From NCBI GenBank assembly GCA_007922195.1, contig ML681995.1, positions 21,673,722-21,737,721 on the forward strand: a DNA stretch of 64,000 nt, read 5' to 3'. This document shows, in pieces, positions 43,874 to 54,884 of the stretch. Under the pieces are notes generated by a model, which worked only from the letters and a program-made list of their open reading frames with translations, had not been told where the DNA came from and did no database searches. How positions within the stretch are numbered: the stretch's first letter is position 1; each line of letters begins with the position of its first letter. The translations under genes were made by a program, and so were the position numbers. This DNA is from Podocnemis expansa (taxonomy: Eukaryota; Chordata; Testudines; Podocnemididae).

Positions 43874-44215
43874 CAATGGTTTCCAAACTTTTCCTTTATG
43901 TGGACCACTACGTAGTCATCAAAAGCTTTTGTGGACCGCCACATAAGCAAGCTATTTTAAACATTTGTAACATAGCCTATAGTTGACTGGAGTCATACTT
44001 ATATGTCAAGGAGTACTCTAAACACAACTATTACACAAGGATGTTTGTGAAGCAAATTGCATTGCAATTACTAATATAATATTGAATGTGATACATAAGA
44101 GGTACATGGGACTATACTATTATTACATTATCTCCCCCACCACCACCACCAAGGACCACTTGTAGTACCCTCACGGACCACCAGTGGTCTCTGGACCACT
44201 GATTGGGAATGACTG
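43874..44215. mobile_element. hAT-like element, perfect 8-bp duplication
   Basis: The ends CAATGGTTTCCAAACTTTT and GATTGGGAATGACTG form diverged inverted repeats. CACTAGGG is duplicated exactly at 43866-43873 and 44216-44223. The interior repeats 'gtggaccactacgtagtcat' and 'gtctctggaccactgattgg'. Non-coding. Confidence 0.92.
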
Positions 44216-44223
44216 CACTAGGG

Positions 44224-44800
44224 TGTCCACTAGGTAGGCAGAGGCAGCTGATTGGCTGACACCAGTGGACAGGCCACCAAAAGGTCCTTGTGACAAGAAT
44301 CATGAGACCTGTGGTGACACTGATTGGGACGTAGAGGACCCTGGCTCCCCTCAAATCTCTTTCTTCTCTACCCAGTAATGTCACAGAGCCTTGGTGCTCT
44401 CAGGGAGGAGTCTGCAGCTCTCCATGACTCAGTGAGGCAGAGAATTTCATTGAGGCTTATAGCCTCTGCTGGGTGGGTCTGGGTCTCTTCTTCACGGGGA
44501 CTTGCTCTGTTTTTCCTGCCTTCTCCTTCCCCTGTGGTGTCTCATGAAGCAGTATTAACACACCAGACGAGAATATGGTGTACCTGCTCCCTTTCCCACT
44601 GGTGTTTGTATTAATACCTTGACCCCTTTCCACTTTCACCCTCATTGTTCCCACCCTCCCCGACTGCTTTTCTTTACTCAGGATGTAACCCATCAGCAAG
44701 TCCTATTTGCCCATCTCTGTCCTTCAAAACACACTTATTCCAGCTGTTGTCTGATTTGAAGGCCAGAGCAGTTGATGAGACTAGCTTTATTTGGTGACTC
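44224..44800. other. unassigned sequence
   Basis: Frames of 80-96 codons on both strands without domain. No element recognised. Confidence 0.5.
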
Positions 44801-44803
44801 CTA

Positions 44804-45694
44804 AGGTATGTCTACACTTGGGGGCTCTGTGAAGTCAACTTAACAAGGTTGACGTTAAATCACCCTTATTAAGTTGACTTCAGAGAACGTCTTCACTAAA
44901 GACAGCATACACATGGCCCAGGCCCGGGTCAGGATCTGGCCCAGGGTCGAGGCAGGGGTTGGGTACTGGGCCCCGGGCCCCAACCTTTTCTGCCCTGTAA
45001 AGTCAACTTAACACTTAAGTTGACTTTCAGGGCAGGTGTTATTAAGTCAACTTAAGGAAGTCTTTAAGTCAGGGGTCGGCAACCTTCACCATCCCTCGTG
45101 CTAGCTCCACCCACCACACTATGAGCCGATGTCAGGGATGGGGCCAAAAGGCGGAGGGGCCAGGCCTCAGGTTATCAGCTGGGGTGGGACTGAGGCTGGA
45201 ACCCACCAGCTGGGGGCCTCCAATTCCCAGTCAGAGCCAGGGCTGGCTGCTGCCTGCTGTGGTGCCTCCAAATGTGCCAGCCTTGTGCTGTTCATGGCTG
45301 TGCCCAGCCACAGTGCCTCCGGTTCTGGGGCAGCCAGACGCCTCTGTTTCCTGGCTGGGGTTCAGGGGCCGACTTGCCCTCTTCACCCTGTGCTGCAGCT
45401 TTTTTTCCTCTGCTGGCCTCCCTCCCCACCTGGGAAGTGTGGCCAGCAGGGGCCAGGAGCTGCAGCATGCGGCCCTTGTAGCCCCAAGCAGTGCTGGGGG
45501 TGGGGATACCAGGGGAGCCTGAGTGGCACCGCGTGATGCTCAGGCCTGGCCCTTGTGCCCTGTTCAGCATGTGTGCTGGGGGTTGCTGACCCTTGACTTA
45601 AGTCAGCTTAATAAGTTCTAAATTTGGCCAGGGAGTTCTGTAAGTCGACTTAAGGCAGTTTAAGTTGACCTAAGGCTTCAGAACAGATATACCC
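44804..45694. mobile_element. Harbinger-like DNA transposon (copy 8), split by hAT
   Basis: The left end AGGTATGTCTACACTTGG and the right end GAACAGATATACCC are inverted. CTA is duplicated at 44801-44803 and 45695-45697. The interior has AAGTCAACTTAA-type palindromes, a different core motif from copies 1-7, so a separate subfamily. A 526-bp hAT-like element sits within. Confidence 0.7.
45070..45595. mobile_element. hAT-like element nested in Harbinger-like copy 8
   Basis: The left end CAGGGGTCGGCAACCTT and the right end GGGGGTTGCTGACCCTTG are inverted repeats. The flanks CTTTAAGT and ACTTAAGT agree at 6 of 8. The GC-rich interior has open frames on both strands (133-135 codons plus, 92 minus) that share no known domain. 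Confidence 0.8.
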
Positions 45695-45697
45695 CTA

Positions 45698-45811
45698 GTT
45701 TGCTTGCTTCTGACATAACTGACTTTCTAGCAACTGATGGGTGTTTCTGCAAATTTTTTCTGGTATCTGCCTACCTTCTTGGACCAGGGCCCTACTATAC
45801 TTCTTTGGTTG
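45698..45811. other. spacer
   Basis: Host sequence between the Harbinger-like element and the next hAT-like element. Confidence 0.5.
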
Positions 45812-45819
45812 CTCGAGCC

Positions 45820-46306
45820 CAGTGGTTTTTAAACTTTTCTCTTCAGGACACAGTTGGAAAAAAAAATCATTTATGCCTGTGACCTCGTCCTGGGCCAGGG
45901 GTGGCAAACCTTTGCCAACCATTGTGCCAGCCCCTCCTTCCCAATCCATTAGTCATGCAGCAGCCTCCTCTGCTGAAAAAAGATTGCTGCTGCGTGAAAA
46001 TTCAGCAGTGATCATGGCTGGGGAGTGGGGGTTCTTCAGGCATGTGGTCCAAAGGTGCCAAGACCACTTCCTTCTGCAGAATCCGTGGGGACTTGCCCCA
46101 ACTGCTGCCAAAAGGAACCACTCCTGATGGCATCTTTTGGCTGGGCAGGGGTCCCAAGGTACTTTGTGGACAGGAGGAGCTCCAAGTAGCTCCTTTCTGG
46201 AGCATGCCTGGGGACCCATGAGGGTGAAAGATGGATCCCCAGACACAGGTCCCCTGAGGATCTGTGACTCATTACTGAGTCAAGACCCATGGTTTGAAAA
46301 CCACTG
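45820..46306. mobile_element. hAT-like element, CAGTGGTTTT family
   Basis: The ends CAGTGGTTTTTAAACTTTT and GGTTTGAAAACCACTG are inverted repeats, with flanks CTCGAGCC and TTCTAGCC (6 of 8). The interior includes 'aaaaaaatcatttatgcctg' and a possible second hAT-like start 'ccaggggtggcaaaccttt' at about 45897. The same family is at 57111-57295. Confidence 0.78.
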
Positions 46307-46314
46307 TTCTAGCC

Positions 46315-47935
46315 ACTTGGTGCTCAGACAACCTGGGCACAGCCAAATTCCTTTTTTGGAAATCTGGTTGCCCAACTCCAGTCTGAGCTCCTAGGTGACA
46401 CCCACACAGATATTCCAGTTTCCCTGGCTATTGAGAAATGTAGCATTGTGCAATTTGTCTGATTCTTGTAGTTTTGATGTCTCAGGCTTCTATCTTTCTT
46501 TTACTTTTTCTGCCTGTAAGGTCTTTCTGGCCAAGGCCTTGTAAGTCTGCTATCTTCACTTTCCTTTCCTCCTTCACATCCACCTCCCTTGCTTTTCATT
46601 TATTGTACCCTCATCCATTTTCCTATCACATATTTCATTTAATTTTTTTAAAGAAAAAAAAAAATCCCAGAGCATTCAACCAGGGTGTGGTGCTGGCTCG
46701 TCGATTCACCTGTAGCTCTCATTCCTTAGTCAGCTCCAGAGGTTATAAATGAGAGAGACTGAAGCATCTCAGTAAAGTTAGCATGATTGAATTTTGACCA
46801 AATAAAAGTGCTCTCAGCCCTGTCAGAGAAGACTTCAAATTTATTTATTTATTTCTGTGCACTTCAGCAAGACCTAATGCAGAGAAAAAGTCCCAAAGTA
46901 AGGGCATCAGGGAAGGAAAAATAAAATAAACACAGCTTTGTCTGTCTCAGCTTGTTAAAGTGCTTTTTAGATTAGTAATCTCTCTGAGCAATATGTCCTC
47001 ATATCATGGTCCAGAGAGAGAGAGCAGGAATCCAGGATAAAACATCACCACATTTCTTTAAAAACAAAATGAACAAATCCCCTTAAGAACTGACTGTGAG
47101 TCCGGATCACCACATGTTGGTAGGTTTCAGCTAAATCTGTTTGTGTTACCCTTGAACATAGGGTGGAAAGAAGATCTAGCAGAGAAATATCCCTCCTCTG
47201 CAAGATTCTCCAGAACTGTGACAGGTTAAAATATGTCTGAATCATGAGAACTGGAGAAATGTGGTGGTGGTTTTTGTTTGTTTGTTTGTTTTATACTGCT
47301 GTAGTCAGGTACACTGAAACTAGCTAGAAATAGACGAATGTCATGGTCAAACCCTAATGTAAACAAAGGTAAATAAACAACAAGAATAACTGTAAGGCAA
47401 ATGAGATTTTCAAAACCCTTTCATTTTTAATAATATAAGGCCTCATTAGTAACACAGGTAAGGTGGATGAGGTCGGTCAGGAAATCTCTTTAGTCTAATA
47501 ATCACAGCTAGGTGAACTTCCTTTTTTCCTGGGTGTGAACTGTCCATACACACACACGCTTGATCTTAATGCGAACAACTGCCTATACATTCTTCACAGA
47601 CAGTTCCCTGTGAGCATTCTTTCGATTATTTAGTATTCCAGCTCAGGGAGCTGTCTTCTAAGTCATATGGCATAGTATTTGTTCTATAAAACTCAAATTA
47701 AAATGTAAATACAACTAGGTTTTTAGTTCACTAATAATTATCTCTGAATGTTCATGCAAGTAGTGTTTGCTTGCATATATATTTTGGGAGTTGCTTTTAA
47801 TTATGCAAATGTCAGTAATCAGACACAAATGCACATATTCACCTGCAAACTCAGGTGTATGAACTTCCATATCTGTATTCATGTCAAAAGTGGTCACTTG
47901 GCCATCTAGAAGCGGTCATTAGATCATCTAATTTC
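46315..47935. other. unassigned sequence
   Basis: Ordinary DNA with an A11 run near 46657 and (GTTT)5 near 47273-47292. No gene-like frame or element end recognised. Confidence 0.5.
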
Positions 47936-48115
47936 TTGTATCACAGTAGAGTTGGTCAAATTTTTAAGGTTGAATAGTTTATTCATCAACAAATGCAGTT
48001 TTAGTCAACCCAAAAATATTCTTGAAATTAACAGGGGTTTGTCACAAAGTTTCAGTCATGCAAAGGAAATTTTGGTACACAGCTAGTCAGCAGAGGTCAA
48101 GATAGTCTACTGTAT
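47936..48115. repeat. AT-rich degenerate repeat
   Basis: 'agtagagttggtcaaatttt' followed by AAATTTT-rich palindromic motifs, also seen near 29290-29410, 31160-31430 and 48440-48500. Probably an old AT-rich non-autonomous element; no ends established. Confidence 0.35.
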
Positions 48116-48124
48116 AACATTTTA

Positions 48125-48260
48125 TCCCAGTAGTTAGATCATTCACCTGGGATTTGGGAGACATCAGTTCAGTTCCACCTCCACCTAATGTAAAGAAAAG
48201 ATTTGAACCAGGCCTTTCTATATGGTAGACATGTGCACTAACCACTAGACCAGGATGCTC
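48125..48260 (+). repeat. possible tRNA-derived SINE
   Basis: 'cagtagttagatcattcacc' and 'agttcagttccacctccacc' sit like a decayed A box and B box of a tRNA-derived SINE. 'agatttgaaccaggcctttc' with 'gcactaaccactagaccagg' then forms a reverse-complement second unit. The same inverted arrangement is weakly visible at 34300-34440. Confidence 0.4.
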
Positions 48261-48628
48261 TTAGTTATGCCTGTTGAAATTGTCCTATTTTGAGTAAATC
48301 ATTAAAGAGCAATTGGAGCAAAGGCTTGAAATAGGGTGTCCTATGTTGTAGGTGAGTACCCTGACCACAAAGCTACAGAGTCATTCTCATCGTCCTTCTG
48401 TGGCCAAATCCATTGTCATTCACAGTAGCACATTGTAGTCATTCATATTTTTGTACTTTGCTGAAAAAGTTCACAATTTTTAGTTCTCAAATTAATTGGT
48501 TTTGTTTGTTTTTCAGAACAGCCAGCAAACTAAAAAAAATAAAAGGTATTCACCCAGTTCAGGTGTAACACAGGCTGCAGATTCCTTCTAGTTACCCCAG
48601 TATTGAGCCCAGTAACTTATTCGAATAA
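48261..48628. other. unassigned sequence
   Basis: AT-rich, with remnants of the degenerate repeat at 47936. No gene. Confidence 0.45.
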
Positions 48629-48765
48629 ATTCCAAAAGGGGTGGCTGTGTTACTCTAGTGCAGGGAAACAAACAAGGAGTTTGGTGGCACTTTTAAAGAG
48701 TAACATTAATTAACTAACGAAATACTTTAGTCTTCAAAAGTGCCACCGGACTCCTTATTTGAATA
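48629..48765. mobile_element. Penelope-like inverted end pair 3 (short)
   Basis: Left: 'aaaggggtggctgtgttact', 'aacaaggagtttggtggcac', 'ttttaaagagtaac'. Right: 'tttagtcttcaaaagtgcca', 'ccggactcctt'. They are reverse complements over about 35 bp around an AT-rich centre ('attaattaactaacg'), with the left unit longer. The same terminal sequence as pairs 1, 2 and 4. Confidence 0.75.
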
Positions 48766-48789
48766 AAGCATGTCTTTCACAAACTCATA

Positions 48790-49190
48790 CAGTCTCAATG
48801 TAAACACTTCAAGACCTAGAGAATACACTGTTTCCCGTCATAGTTTATTCCATTGGTTAATCGTCCTTTGGGGGGGGGGACTTATTTCCAGTTCGAATTA
48901 GTCTGGGTCTAACTTCCAGCTAATGTTTCTTCTTATGCCTTTCTTCACTAGTTTGTATTTGTGTTTTCTTCCTGTAAAGACACTTATGCACTAGAGTCAA
49001 GTCACCTCTTGATTTTCTTTTTGACAAATTGAACAGATTGAGCTCCTTAATTCTATTACAATAAGGCATTTTTCTACCCCTTGATTAATTTCTGTGGCTG
49101 GAAAATACACACTTTAAAAATGTTGTGATTAGAGCTTGACAACATACCAGTATCAATCTCAAGAATGCTGCTAAAGATATAAAATTACCT
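48790..49190 (-). mobile_element. old CR1/L3-type LINE fragment
   Basis: 'attccattggttaatcgtcc', 'gtctaacttccagctaatgt', 'agtcaagtcacctcttgatt', 'gacaaattgaacagattgag' and 'ttgattaatttctgtggctg' follow the order of antisense CR1/L3 C-terminal sequence. It is degenerate, with a G9 run at about 48871-48879. Confidence 0.65.
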
Positions 49191-49715
49191 GTTTTTTCGT
49201 ATGTGTGATTGGCGAGGAAGGGTGTTAGGATCCAGGATACTTTAGGAAAGTGCTTGAGATGTTGAAGTTTCTAGTGTCTTTTTAAGTGCTTTTGTTGCAC
49301 TGTAATTCTGTTCCATCTGCTCTCCTTCACAACTGCTATACAGAATTCTCCAGGGTTGAAAGTCTCACCAGATTTATTATGGAATGCATATAACTTCTCA
49401 TGGGGTCTAGTGAGGGTTATTGCAATTCCAGCTAATTAAAAAGAACTTAATTGAATTTGAAATGGGCCAAGTCTCAAAGTGACCTGCCTCAAGTGGGACA
49501 AGGCAATGTTCTTTAAAATTAGTAGATCAAACTGTGCCTTCTCCCCAATACAGTATGCTGAAAAAATGTATACATATTACTAGCAAAACACTTGAAAACA
49601 AAGACTGCTTGGTTTATTTTTGTAATAGGAAATGGGAATGAAGAACAGAAATGAGAGTTAGGGGTTCTAGTTCACCCCTGGGCCATTAAGGTTTCCACTG
49701 CATTGAAAGGGTGTC
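49191..49715. other. unassigned sequence
   Basis: No gene or element recognised. Confidence 0.5.
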
Positions 49716-50016
49716 TCTGGGTATGTCTATACTGGCGGAGGCAAATTTGCTGCGGTCAGTTTGCTCTTACGGGAGTGGATCGCACCGAGTATGAACTCAC
49801 TGCATCACTCCCGGAAGCTGACCCCAGAAGTCCTGGGGGTCAGGGTGCATAGGGCAAAGCCGACTGCAAGCAATTTGTGGTCGACTCTCCCCTGATGTGT
49901 ACTGATGGCTTATAAAGTCACTGCTGGTTACACAAGTACATTCCTTGCATAACCAGTGTGGAGGAAATTTAAGGGTGTTCAGTCAGCGGAGGCCACACTT
50001 ATTAAAAGAGAGAAAG

Positions 50017-50022
50017 TTTATT
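50017..50022 (-). terminator. LTR family C polyadenylation signal
   Basis: Minus-strand AATAAA, about 60 bp before the LTR end in sense direction and downstream of its TATA box. Inferred function. Confidence 0.55.
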
Positions 50023-50097
50023 GGAAAACTATACACAGCTGCGGACTCTAGGGCCAAAACGAAGACCCAAGAGCCCCTAGCAAGGATGGGGTTACCT

Positions 50098-50106
50098 TAT
50101 ATAGGT
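50098..50106 (-). promoter_or_regulatory. LTR family C TATA box
   Basis: Minus-strand CCTATATAA within the LTR, about 290 bp from its 5' end in sense direction; inferred core promoter. Confidence 0.5.
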
Positions 50107-50442
50107 AATACATTGTTATAATATATTCATGTATATCACCTAGTGTGACTTGGCTTTTCTCCAATCCCGTGACGCTTGTACTATCTTTCCATAATGAGGA
50201 GATGCTCTTCTTTCCTTATATGGGGGTCTGCTACCTGGGTGTTTTCCTAAGTTCAGTTCCTGCCTTTGTCTCTTTCTCATGCTAATTCACCCCACTACTC
50301 AGCTCAACAGGGTACATGACTCCTCGTTCAAGCTGAAATGGAGTCTGCTGCTTACAAGATGGAGTTAGCCAGATACTGTACTTAGTTTCTTCCACACCAG
50401 TGGTCGACTGCTGCCGAAAAAGCCCCAAGTGTCGACTAGAGG

Positions 50443-50750
50443 TGTTTTAGGAAGTCTGCATTATTCCACTAGCAGGACAGGAAATCCTGCATGACTAGAG
50501 GAATTTTAAATGGCCACGGTCAAATTCTAGCTTCACTGGCGTCATTGGGAGTTTTGCCATTGATTTCAATGGAGCCAAGATTTACTTTCAAGAGTGTAGA
50601 TCATCCTTTTCTCTGCCAATGCAGGATTGTGTCCTTCAGACCATTATCCAGTGCAAAACAACCTACTTTAAAATGACTCAGGAAAAGGGCTTTTACTTCT
50701 TCATTTGGAGACTGTGTTAATAGCTCTACTGTCGACGTTTTGCATGATAC
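50443..50750. other. unassigned sequence
   Basis: No gene or element recognised. Confidence 0.5.
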
Positions 50751-50753
50751 TTA

Positions 50754-51036
50754 GGGTATGCCTATACTGATGGAAGCAAAATCACTATTGTCAGCATGAT
50801 CTTCTGGGCATGATTCAGTGGTGAGTATAAACCCGCTGAATCGATCTGGAAGTCATCATAGCAACCCTAGTACTGGAACTGGAGTTGCTGTGACTAGACC
50901 ATAAGGCATTTGCAGTCAGCTTACCCTAATGTGTAGGAACTTACACTAATGTGTACCCTAATGTGTAGGTATTTTATGTACCTTGCGTATCTCGCATTGA
51001 CTGCAGCCAAGAAACGTGGCACACATAGACTAGGCC
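50754..51036. mobile_element. Harbinger-like element (copy 10)
   Basis: The left end GGGTATGCCTATACTG and the right end ACATAGACTAGGCC are diverged inverted repeats. There is an exact TTA duplication at 50751-50753 and 51037-51039. The interior resembles copies 5 and 9 and includes a small 'ccctaatgtgtaggaactta' duplication at about 50924-50970. Confidence 0.7.
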
Positions 51037-51039
51037 TTA

Positions 51040-51775
51040 GTCTGAATTTTAATTTTTCAGTGACACTAGTTGTATCTGTGCATCACCCTATGTCAACTCA
51101 CAAGGAGCAGGTCTAAGTTTAAAGCAAGTGTTTAACAGAGAATTATCTCAGATAACACCGAGAGCAATTAAGAACCCCCCCAGAATGGAATCTTGCTATT
51201 TCTAGGAAGATATCTGAATTTTTTGTACACAAATAATTTATTCTCACCTATATTGTGCTAAGTTACTGTGCATTTTACTGAATTGCTATCTTTTTGTTAT
51301 TTTCAGTGTTCCTTTATTAAATGCTATGCTGAGCGTTATTTCTTTGCAGTTATAAATGTGCATCTTATTTTCTGTACTATATTCTTACTGAAATTGTTCT
51401 TCAAGAACACAACAAGGCAAATGATACAAAAGCACTTTGCCATTCAAGACAAAATTGCCTCCCAAATTCCCATCCTCTGAGAAACCCAGGACAAAATTTG
51501 CAAGCAACTTAAAAACTATTTAGACGGCTTCTGGGGTTTTGGACTAGTACTGTGAACACTGGAGGTGAGATTCACCTTCAAGTTCTGGAAGCAGCACAAC
51601 AACACATGGAGCATTGAAGTCAGGCCCACCTACAAACGTAGATCAATCCAGCCATCAACCATTTCCTTCACCAAAGTTGATATTATTACCCAAAATCTGA
51701 AGACAGACTCAAAGCCTCTTAAATTTAATGGGAATCTTTCCACTGAATTCATTTGACCTAAGATCGGTCCCTTTC
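51040..51775. other. unassigned sequence
   Basis: Short frames (51268-51480, 51565-51756) without domain. No element recognised. Confidence 0.5.
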
Positions 51776-51778
51776 AGG

Positions 51779-53055
51779 GGCTATGTCTACACTTAGACAG
51801 CTAATTCGAACTGACTGAATTCAAACTCATCAATTTGAACTAATAATTATTAGTTTAAATTCAGTCAATTCAAATTAACTTGGCCACACTAGAAACTCCA
51901 ATTCGAACTAGCATGTCCATGGACTGGACTTGCTAATTCAAATTGGGGGAGAGGCACCATGGGAGGTGTGGCAACATGGCCCCCAACAAGGGCCATGCCA
52001 CCTCCCAATCCCTTGCCGGCTCCAGCCCTCTGAGCCCTGCCCAGAGAAAAGCCTCCACTGCCCAGCTCTAGCTGTGGTGCAGCTAGAGCTGGGCAGCAGG
52101 TGCTTTCCCCCATGCCAGGCTCAGAAGGCTAGAGCCTGGCAGGGAATGTTTTCCCTTGGCCAGGTAGGGGGAGAAGGGATTCCCTATGGCTGGCTCCAGC
52201 AGCACTGCCCTGTGTGGGGAAGGGACTCCTGTGCCGGGCTGGAACCCAGCTTGCCAGTGCAGGGAAGGGACCCCGGCTCCGGTCTGGAGCCTGGCTTGCT
52301 GGTGCGGGGAAGGGATCCCTGTGCCAGGCTGGAGCCATGCTCCCTGGGCTGGGGACAGGGATCCCTGTATGTGGCTCCAGCTCTGCCTGCCACATGGGGC
52401 AAGACCCTTGCACGTGGCTGGAGCCCCGCTGGCTACGTTTGTGGGTCCCATCCCTGCATGTGGCCAGCAGCGCTCCAGCTGCATATGGGGGTCCCATCCC
52501 TGCATGTGGGGATTCCTTCTCCCTTCCAGGGGAGCAGGGCTGCAGCCCCACCCAGGGAGCCCTTCTTCCCATCCAGGGATCCCTTCTCCCCATGCCTGGG
52601 GATCTCCTGCCTGCATGCAGGTATCCCATCCCCGAGCCCACAGAGCATGGCTCCAGCCCCACCTGGGGATTGCTGGCAAGCAGGGCTGAAGCAGTGTTCC
52701 CCCAGCTAAGGGACAGGAACCCCACTGACCACCAGCCCGAGCTGGCTGGGTGGTGGTGAAGGTGCCTTTGGGGCTGCTGGACCTAGGTGCTTGAGGGCTG
52801 GTCTTCCTTGCAGGGTGCCATGCGCAGGGGATCCCATGTCAATTTGAACTAACAGTGAGTTTGACTTGACATGGCCACACTGACTCAATTCAAACTGCTG
52901 GATTTGAATTGACCACGAACGACTTCAAAGTCAAATGAGGTTGGACCACCATGAAGTCAGCTTTCATCAATTCTAAGGAGTTCCTTGGTTCAAATTGATG
53001 AAAGTGAGTGTCATCATGCATCAATTCCAATTCAATTCTAATTGTAGACATACCC
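51779..53055. mobile_element. Harbinger-like DNA transposon (copy 11), longest copy
   Basis: The left end GGCTATGTCTACACTTAG and the right end AATTGTAGACATACCC are inverted repeats, with an exact AGG duplication at 51776-51778 and 53056-53058. The outer parts match the 500-bp copies ('tccatggactggacttgcta', 'ggcaccatgggaggtgtggc'). The middle (about 52020-52830) is a GC-rich minisatellite-like block not seen in them. At 1,277 bp this is either the parental longer form or a copy expanded by tandem duplication. Confidence 0.8.
52126..52530. repeat. 45-bp minisatellite, about 8 to 9 imperfect copies
   Basis: 'gggaagggactcc'-type starts recur at 52171, 52217, 52262, 52307, 52352, about 52397, about 52441 and 52486, that is every 45 bp. 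Each is followed by 'tgccaggctggagccatgc'-like sequence. The period is a multiple of three, so frames remain open in both directions (259 codons at 51930-52709 plus; 198 codons at 52083-52679 and 52129-52725 minus). None resembles a protein. Confidence 0.88.
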
Positions 53056-53058
53056 AGG

Positions 53059-53673
53059 GTGAATGGCATAGAGGTTCCCTGTAGGGTGATATGGTAGCCA
53101 ATGCCAAAAGCTCCCGTGGAAGTCGGGGAGGTTGTTAGTACAATTCCCATCCTATACAGGCCAATCATGTTTGAACTCTGGCTGCTATAATGCTGCTGTT
53201 TGAGAGTTTTCCAGGTGTGGTAAGGCCCAACAACCCACCTGGGCTAAACAGGAAGAGGTCCTGAAGACTCTCCGGACATGGCAGGACACAGCAAATAACA
53301 GTGCTAAGCAGTGAAACAGTCCTGAAGCCTTTTGGCTGCATCCCTTTTGGCGGGCTCTGGGAATGAGTCTCTCTCTTCCATCATCCTGCCCCACTCTGAG
53401 CCCTCTGCTGGGCTTTTAAGCCCCATCTCCTGCCAGGACATGCAGAGCATGTGTGATGGAGAGGGGCCTTTCTAGCCCTCAAGGAAGCTAAGGGCACCCC
53501 CTCTGGTGGGGAGGGACAGCTATCCCCATCACAGGTAACCAGATAACAGGCATGAAAAATTGGTGGTAAGGGTTGCTAGGGGCCTTCATTAGACAAAGTC
53601 CTGAGTGTCCCTATAAAATCAGGACATCTGGTCACCGTTGTTACTTACCAGGTAGACCTGAAAGAAATAGGAG
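53059..53673. other. unassigned sequence
   Basis: The 92-codon minus frame at 52890-53168 is mostly transposon. No element otherwise recognised. Confidence 0.5.
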
Positions 53674-53681
53674 AGTGCAGC

Positions 53682-54270
53682 CAGGGCTGGCTCAAGGAAC
53701 TGTGGTGCCCTGAGCTGGCCTTGGTTTTGCCCCCCATCCATCTGGGGGGTGTGAAACCCAGCTTCTACTCAAGACCAGCTTGCTCCACCCCCAGGGCAGG
53801 GAACAGCTGGCCCAGGGGTGGAGTGGGCCAGCCCAGAGGCCGGATTGCATTCTCCCACCCCTCCTTCCCTGTTCCTCCCTGGGAGCGGGGAGGGCCGGCC
53901 CAGAGGCAGGGCGAGAGACTGGAGTCCACCCTGTGGGTTGGCCTGCTCCACCCCTGGGCCGGCTGTTCCTTACTCTGGGGGTGGAGCAGGCCAGTCTGGG
54001 GACTGGGCGCTGCTCTCCTGCTCTGCCTCCGGGCCATCCCTCCCTGCCCCTAGGGTGGAAGAGCTGGCCCAGGGGAGGGGTGGGAGAGTGGAGCCTGGCC
54101 TCTGGACTGGCCTGGTCCAGCCCTGGGCCAGCTGTTCCCTACCCTGGGGGACAGGGTAAGCCAGCAGACGGGCTGCAACGTGGAGCTCAGGGGTGCCAGC
54201 GTGGCACCGGCATCCCTGTTTTGGTGTCCCAAGTCAGTGCCTTACTGGCTTATGGGGAGAGCTGGCCCTG
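53682..54270. mobile_element. hAT-like GC-rich element
   Basis: The ends CAGGGCTGGCTC and GAGCTGGCCCTG are inverted (10 of 12). The flanks AGTGCAGC (53674-53681) and AGTGCACC (54271-54278) agree at 7 of 8. The interior repeats 'ggtggagtgggccagcccag' and 'tggagcaggccagtctgggg' variants, also found near 43390 and 59700. Long frames on both strands (163 codons plus) are compositional. Confidence 0.85.
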
Positions 54271-54278
54271 AGTGCACC

Positions 54279-54884
54279 AGGGATTTTGGCTATCCCTTGT
54301 AAATGTTGAATCTTATTATTTTGTGGATCCAAAAATTTGCCTGTCAAAGTTTATCCATAGTCAAGAGAAATCTTACTCTGCCTAACCTTTCAGACTGTTT
54401 TGCAAGAGTAAGTCATTGCTAAGCCCTCACAAGAACATTCCTGGCAGCAGGAAGTCTATGTGGACAGATCTTTATGGCTTTTACAGATTATATAAATCTA
54501 AGAACTGGAGAGGAACTGAGAAAATCAAAAGCTAATTTAATTCCTCTAACACTATGATTTTCTGTTTGTTGCTAGACCAGAAATGAGCAGTAAAAGGACA
54601 AATCTTCATAGATCTGAAAAACTCTACCATCACAGCCCTTCCAACAATTTAGAATTTTCCTTATTTACATTAATTAATTCACTAAGCATAATATATGAGC
54701 TGAAAATAATTTCAGCTTGAATATCTTGCAGCACTGGAGTTCTTGAGCATGAAAGTCTGCCATGTGGAGAAAGCCATAGATACAAATTATGTACCAGATG
54801 TGGACGGTTCCAAGTTACTACAAAGAACTCCTTTCTGGAGTCTGGGAGTTGAGTTCTACTCATGTGCTTAAGGTCTAACTGATT
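54279..54884. other. unassigned sequence
   Basis: No gene or element recognised. Confidence 0.5.

Larger units (their letters stand above)
49957..50396 (-). mobile_element. solo LTR, family C, perfect 4-bp duplication
   Basis: 440 bp with terminal TGTGGAGGAA and TTCTTCCACA, and an exact CCAG duplication at 49953-49956 and 50397-50400. On the minus strand a CCTATATAA box (50098-50106) precedes an AATAAA (50017-50022), the order expected for an LTR, so the element points to the minus strand. A 4-bp duplication fits ERV1-like or some gypsy elements; no internal genes remain. It interrupts a Harbinger-like element. Confidence 0.9.
49719..50442. mobile_element. Harbinger-like element (copy 9), split by LTR
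   Basis: The left end GGGTATGTCTATACTGG is clear. The right end is diverged (AGTGTCGACTAGAGG), with flanks TCT and TGT. The interior is GC-richer ('gtcgactctcccctgatgtg') and matches the subfamily at 20991 and 50754. A solo LTR splits it at 49957-50396. Confidence 0.6.

Noticed and set aside
48125..48260. Functional tRNA gene
   Set aside because: The box-A/box-B-like sequences are degenerate and no cloverleaf can be drawn; better explained as a SINE remnant.
51930..52725. Long frames (259 codons plus; 181, 167 plus; 198 and 198 minus) as possible novel proteins
   Set aside because: They overlap on both strands within a 45-bp GC-rich minisatellite in a transposon. The period divisible by three and lack of AT-rich stops explain them.
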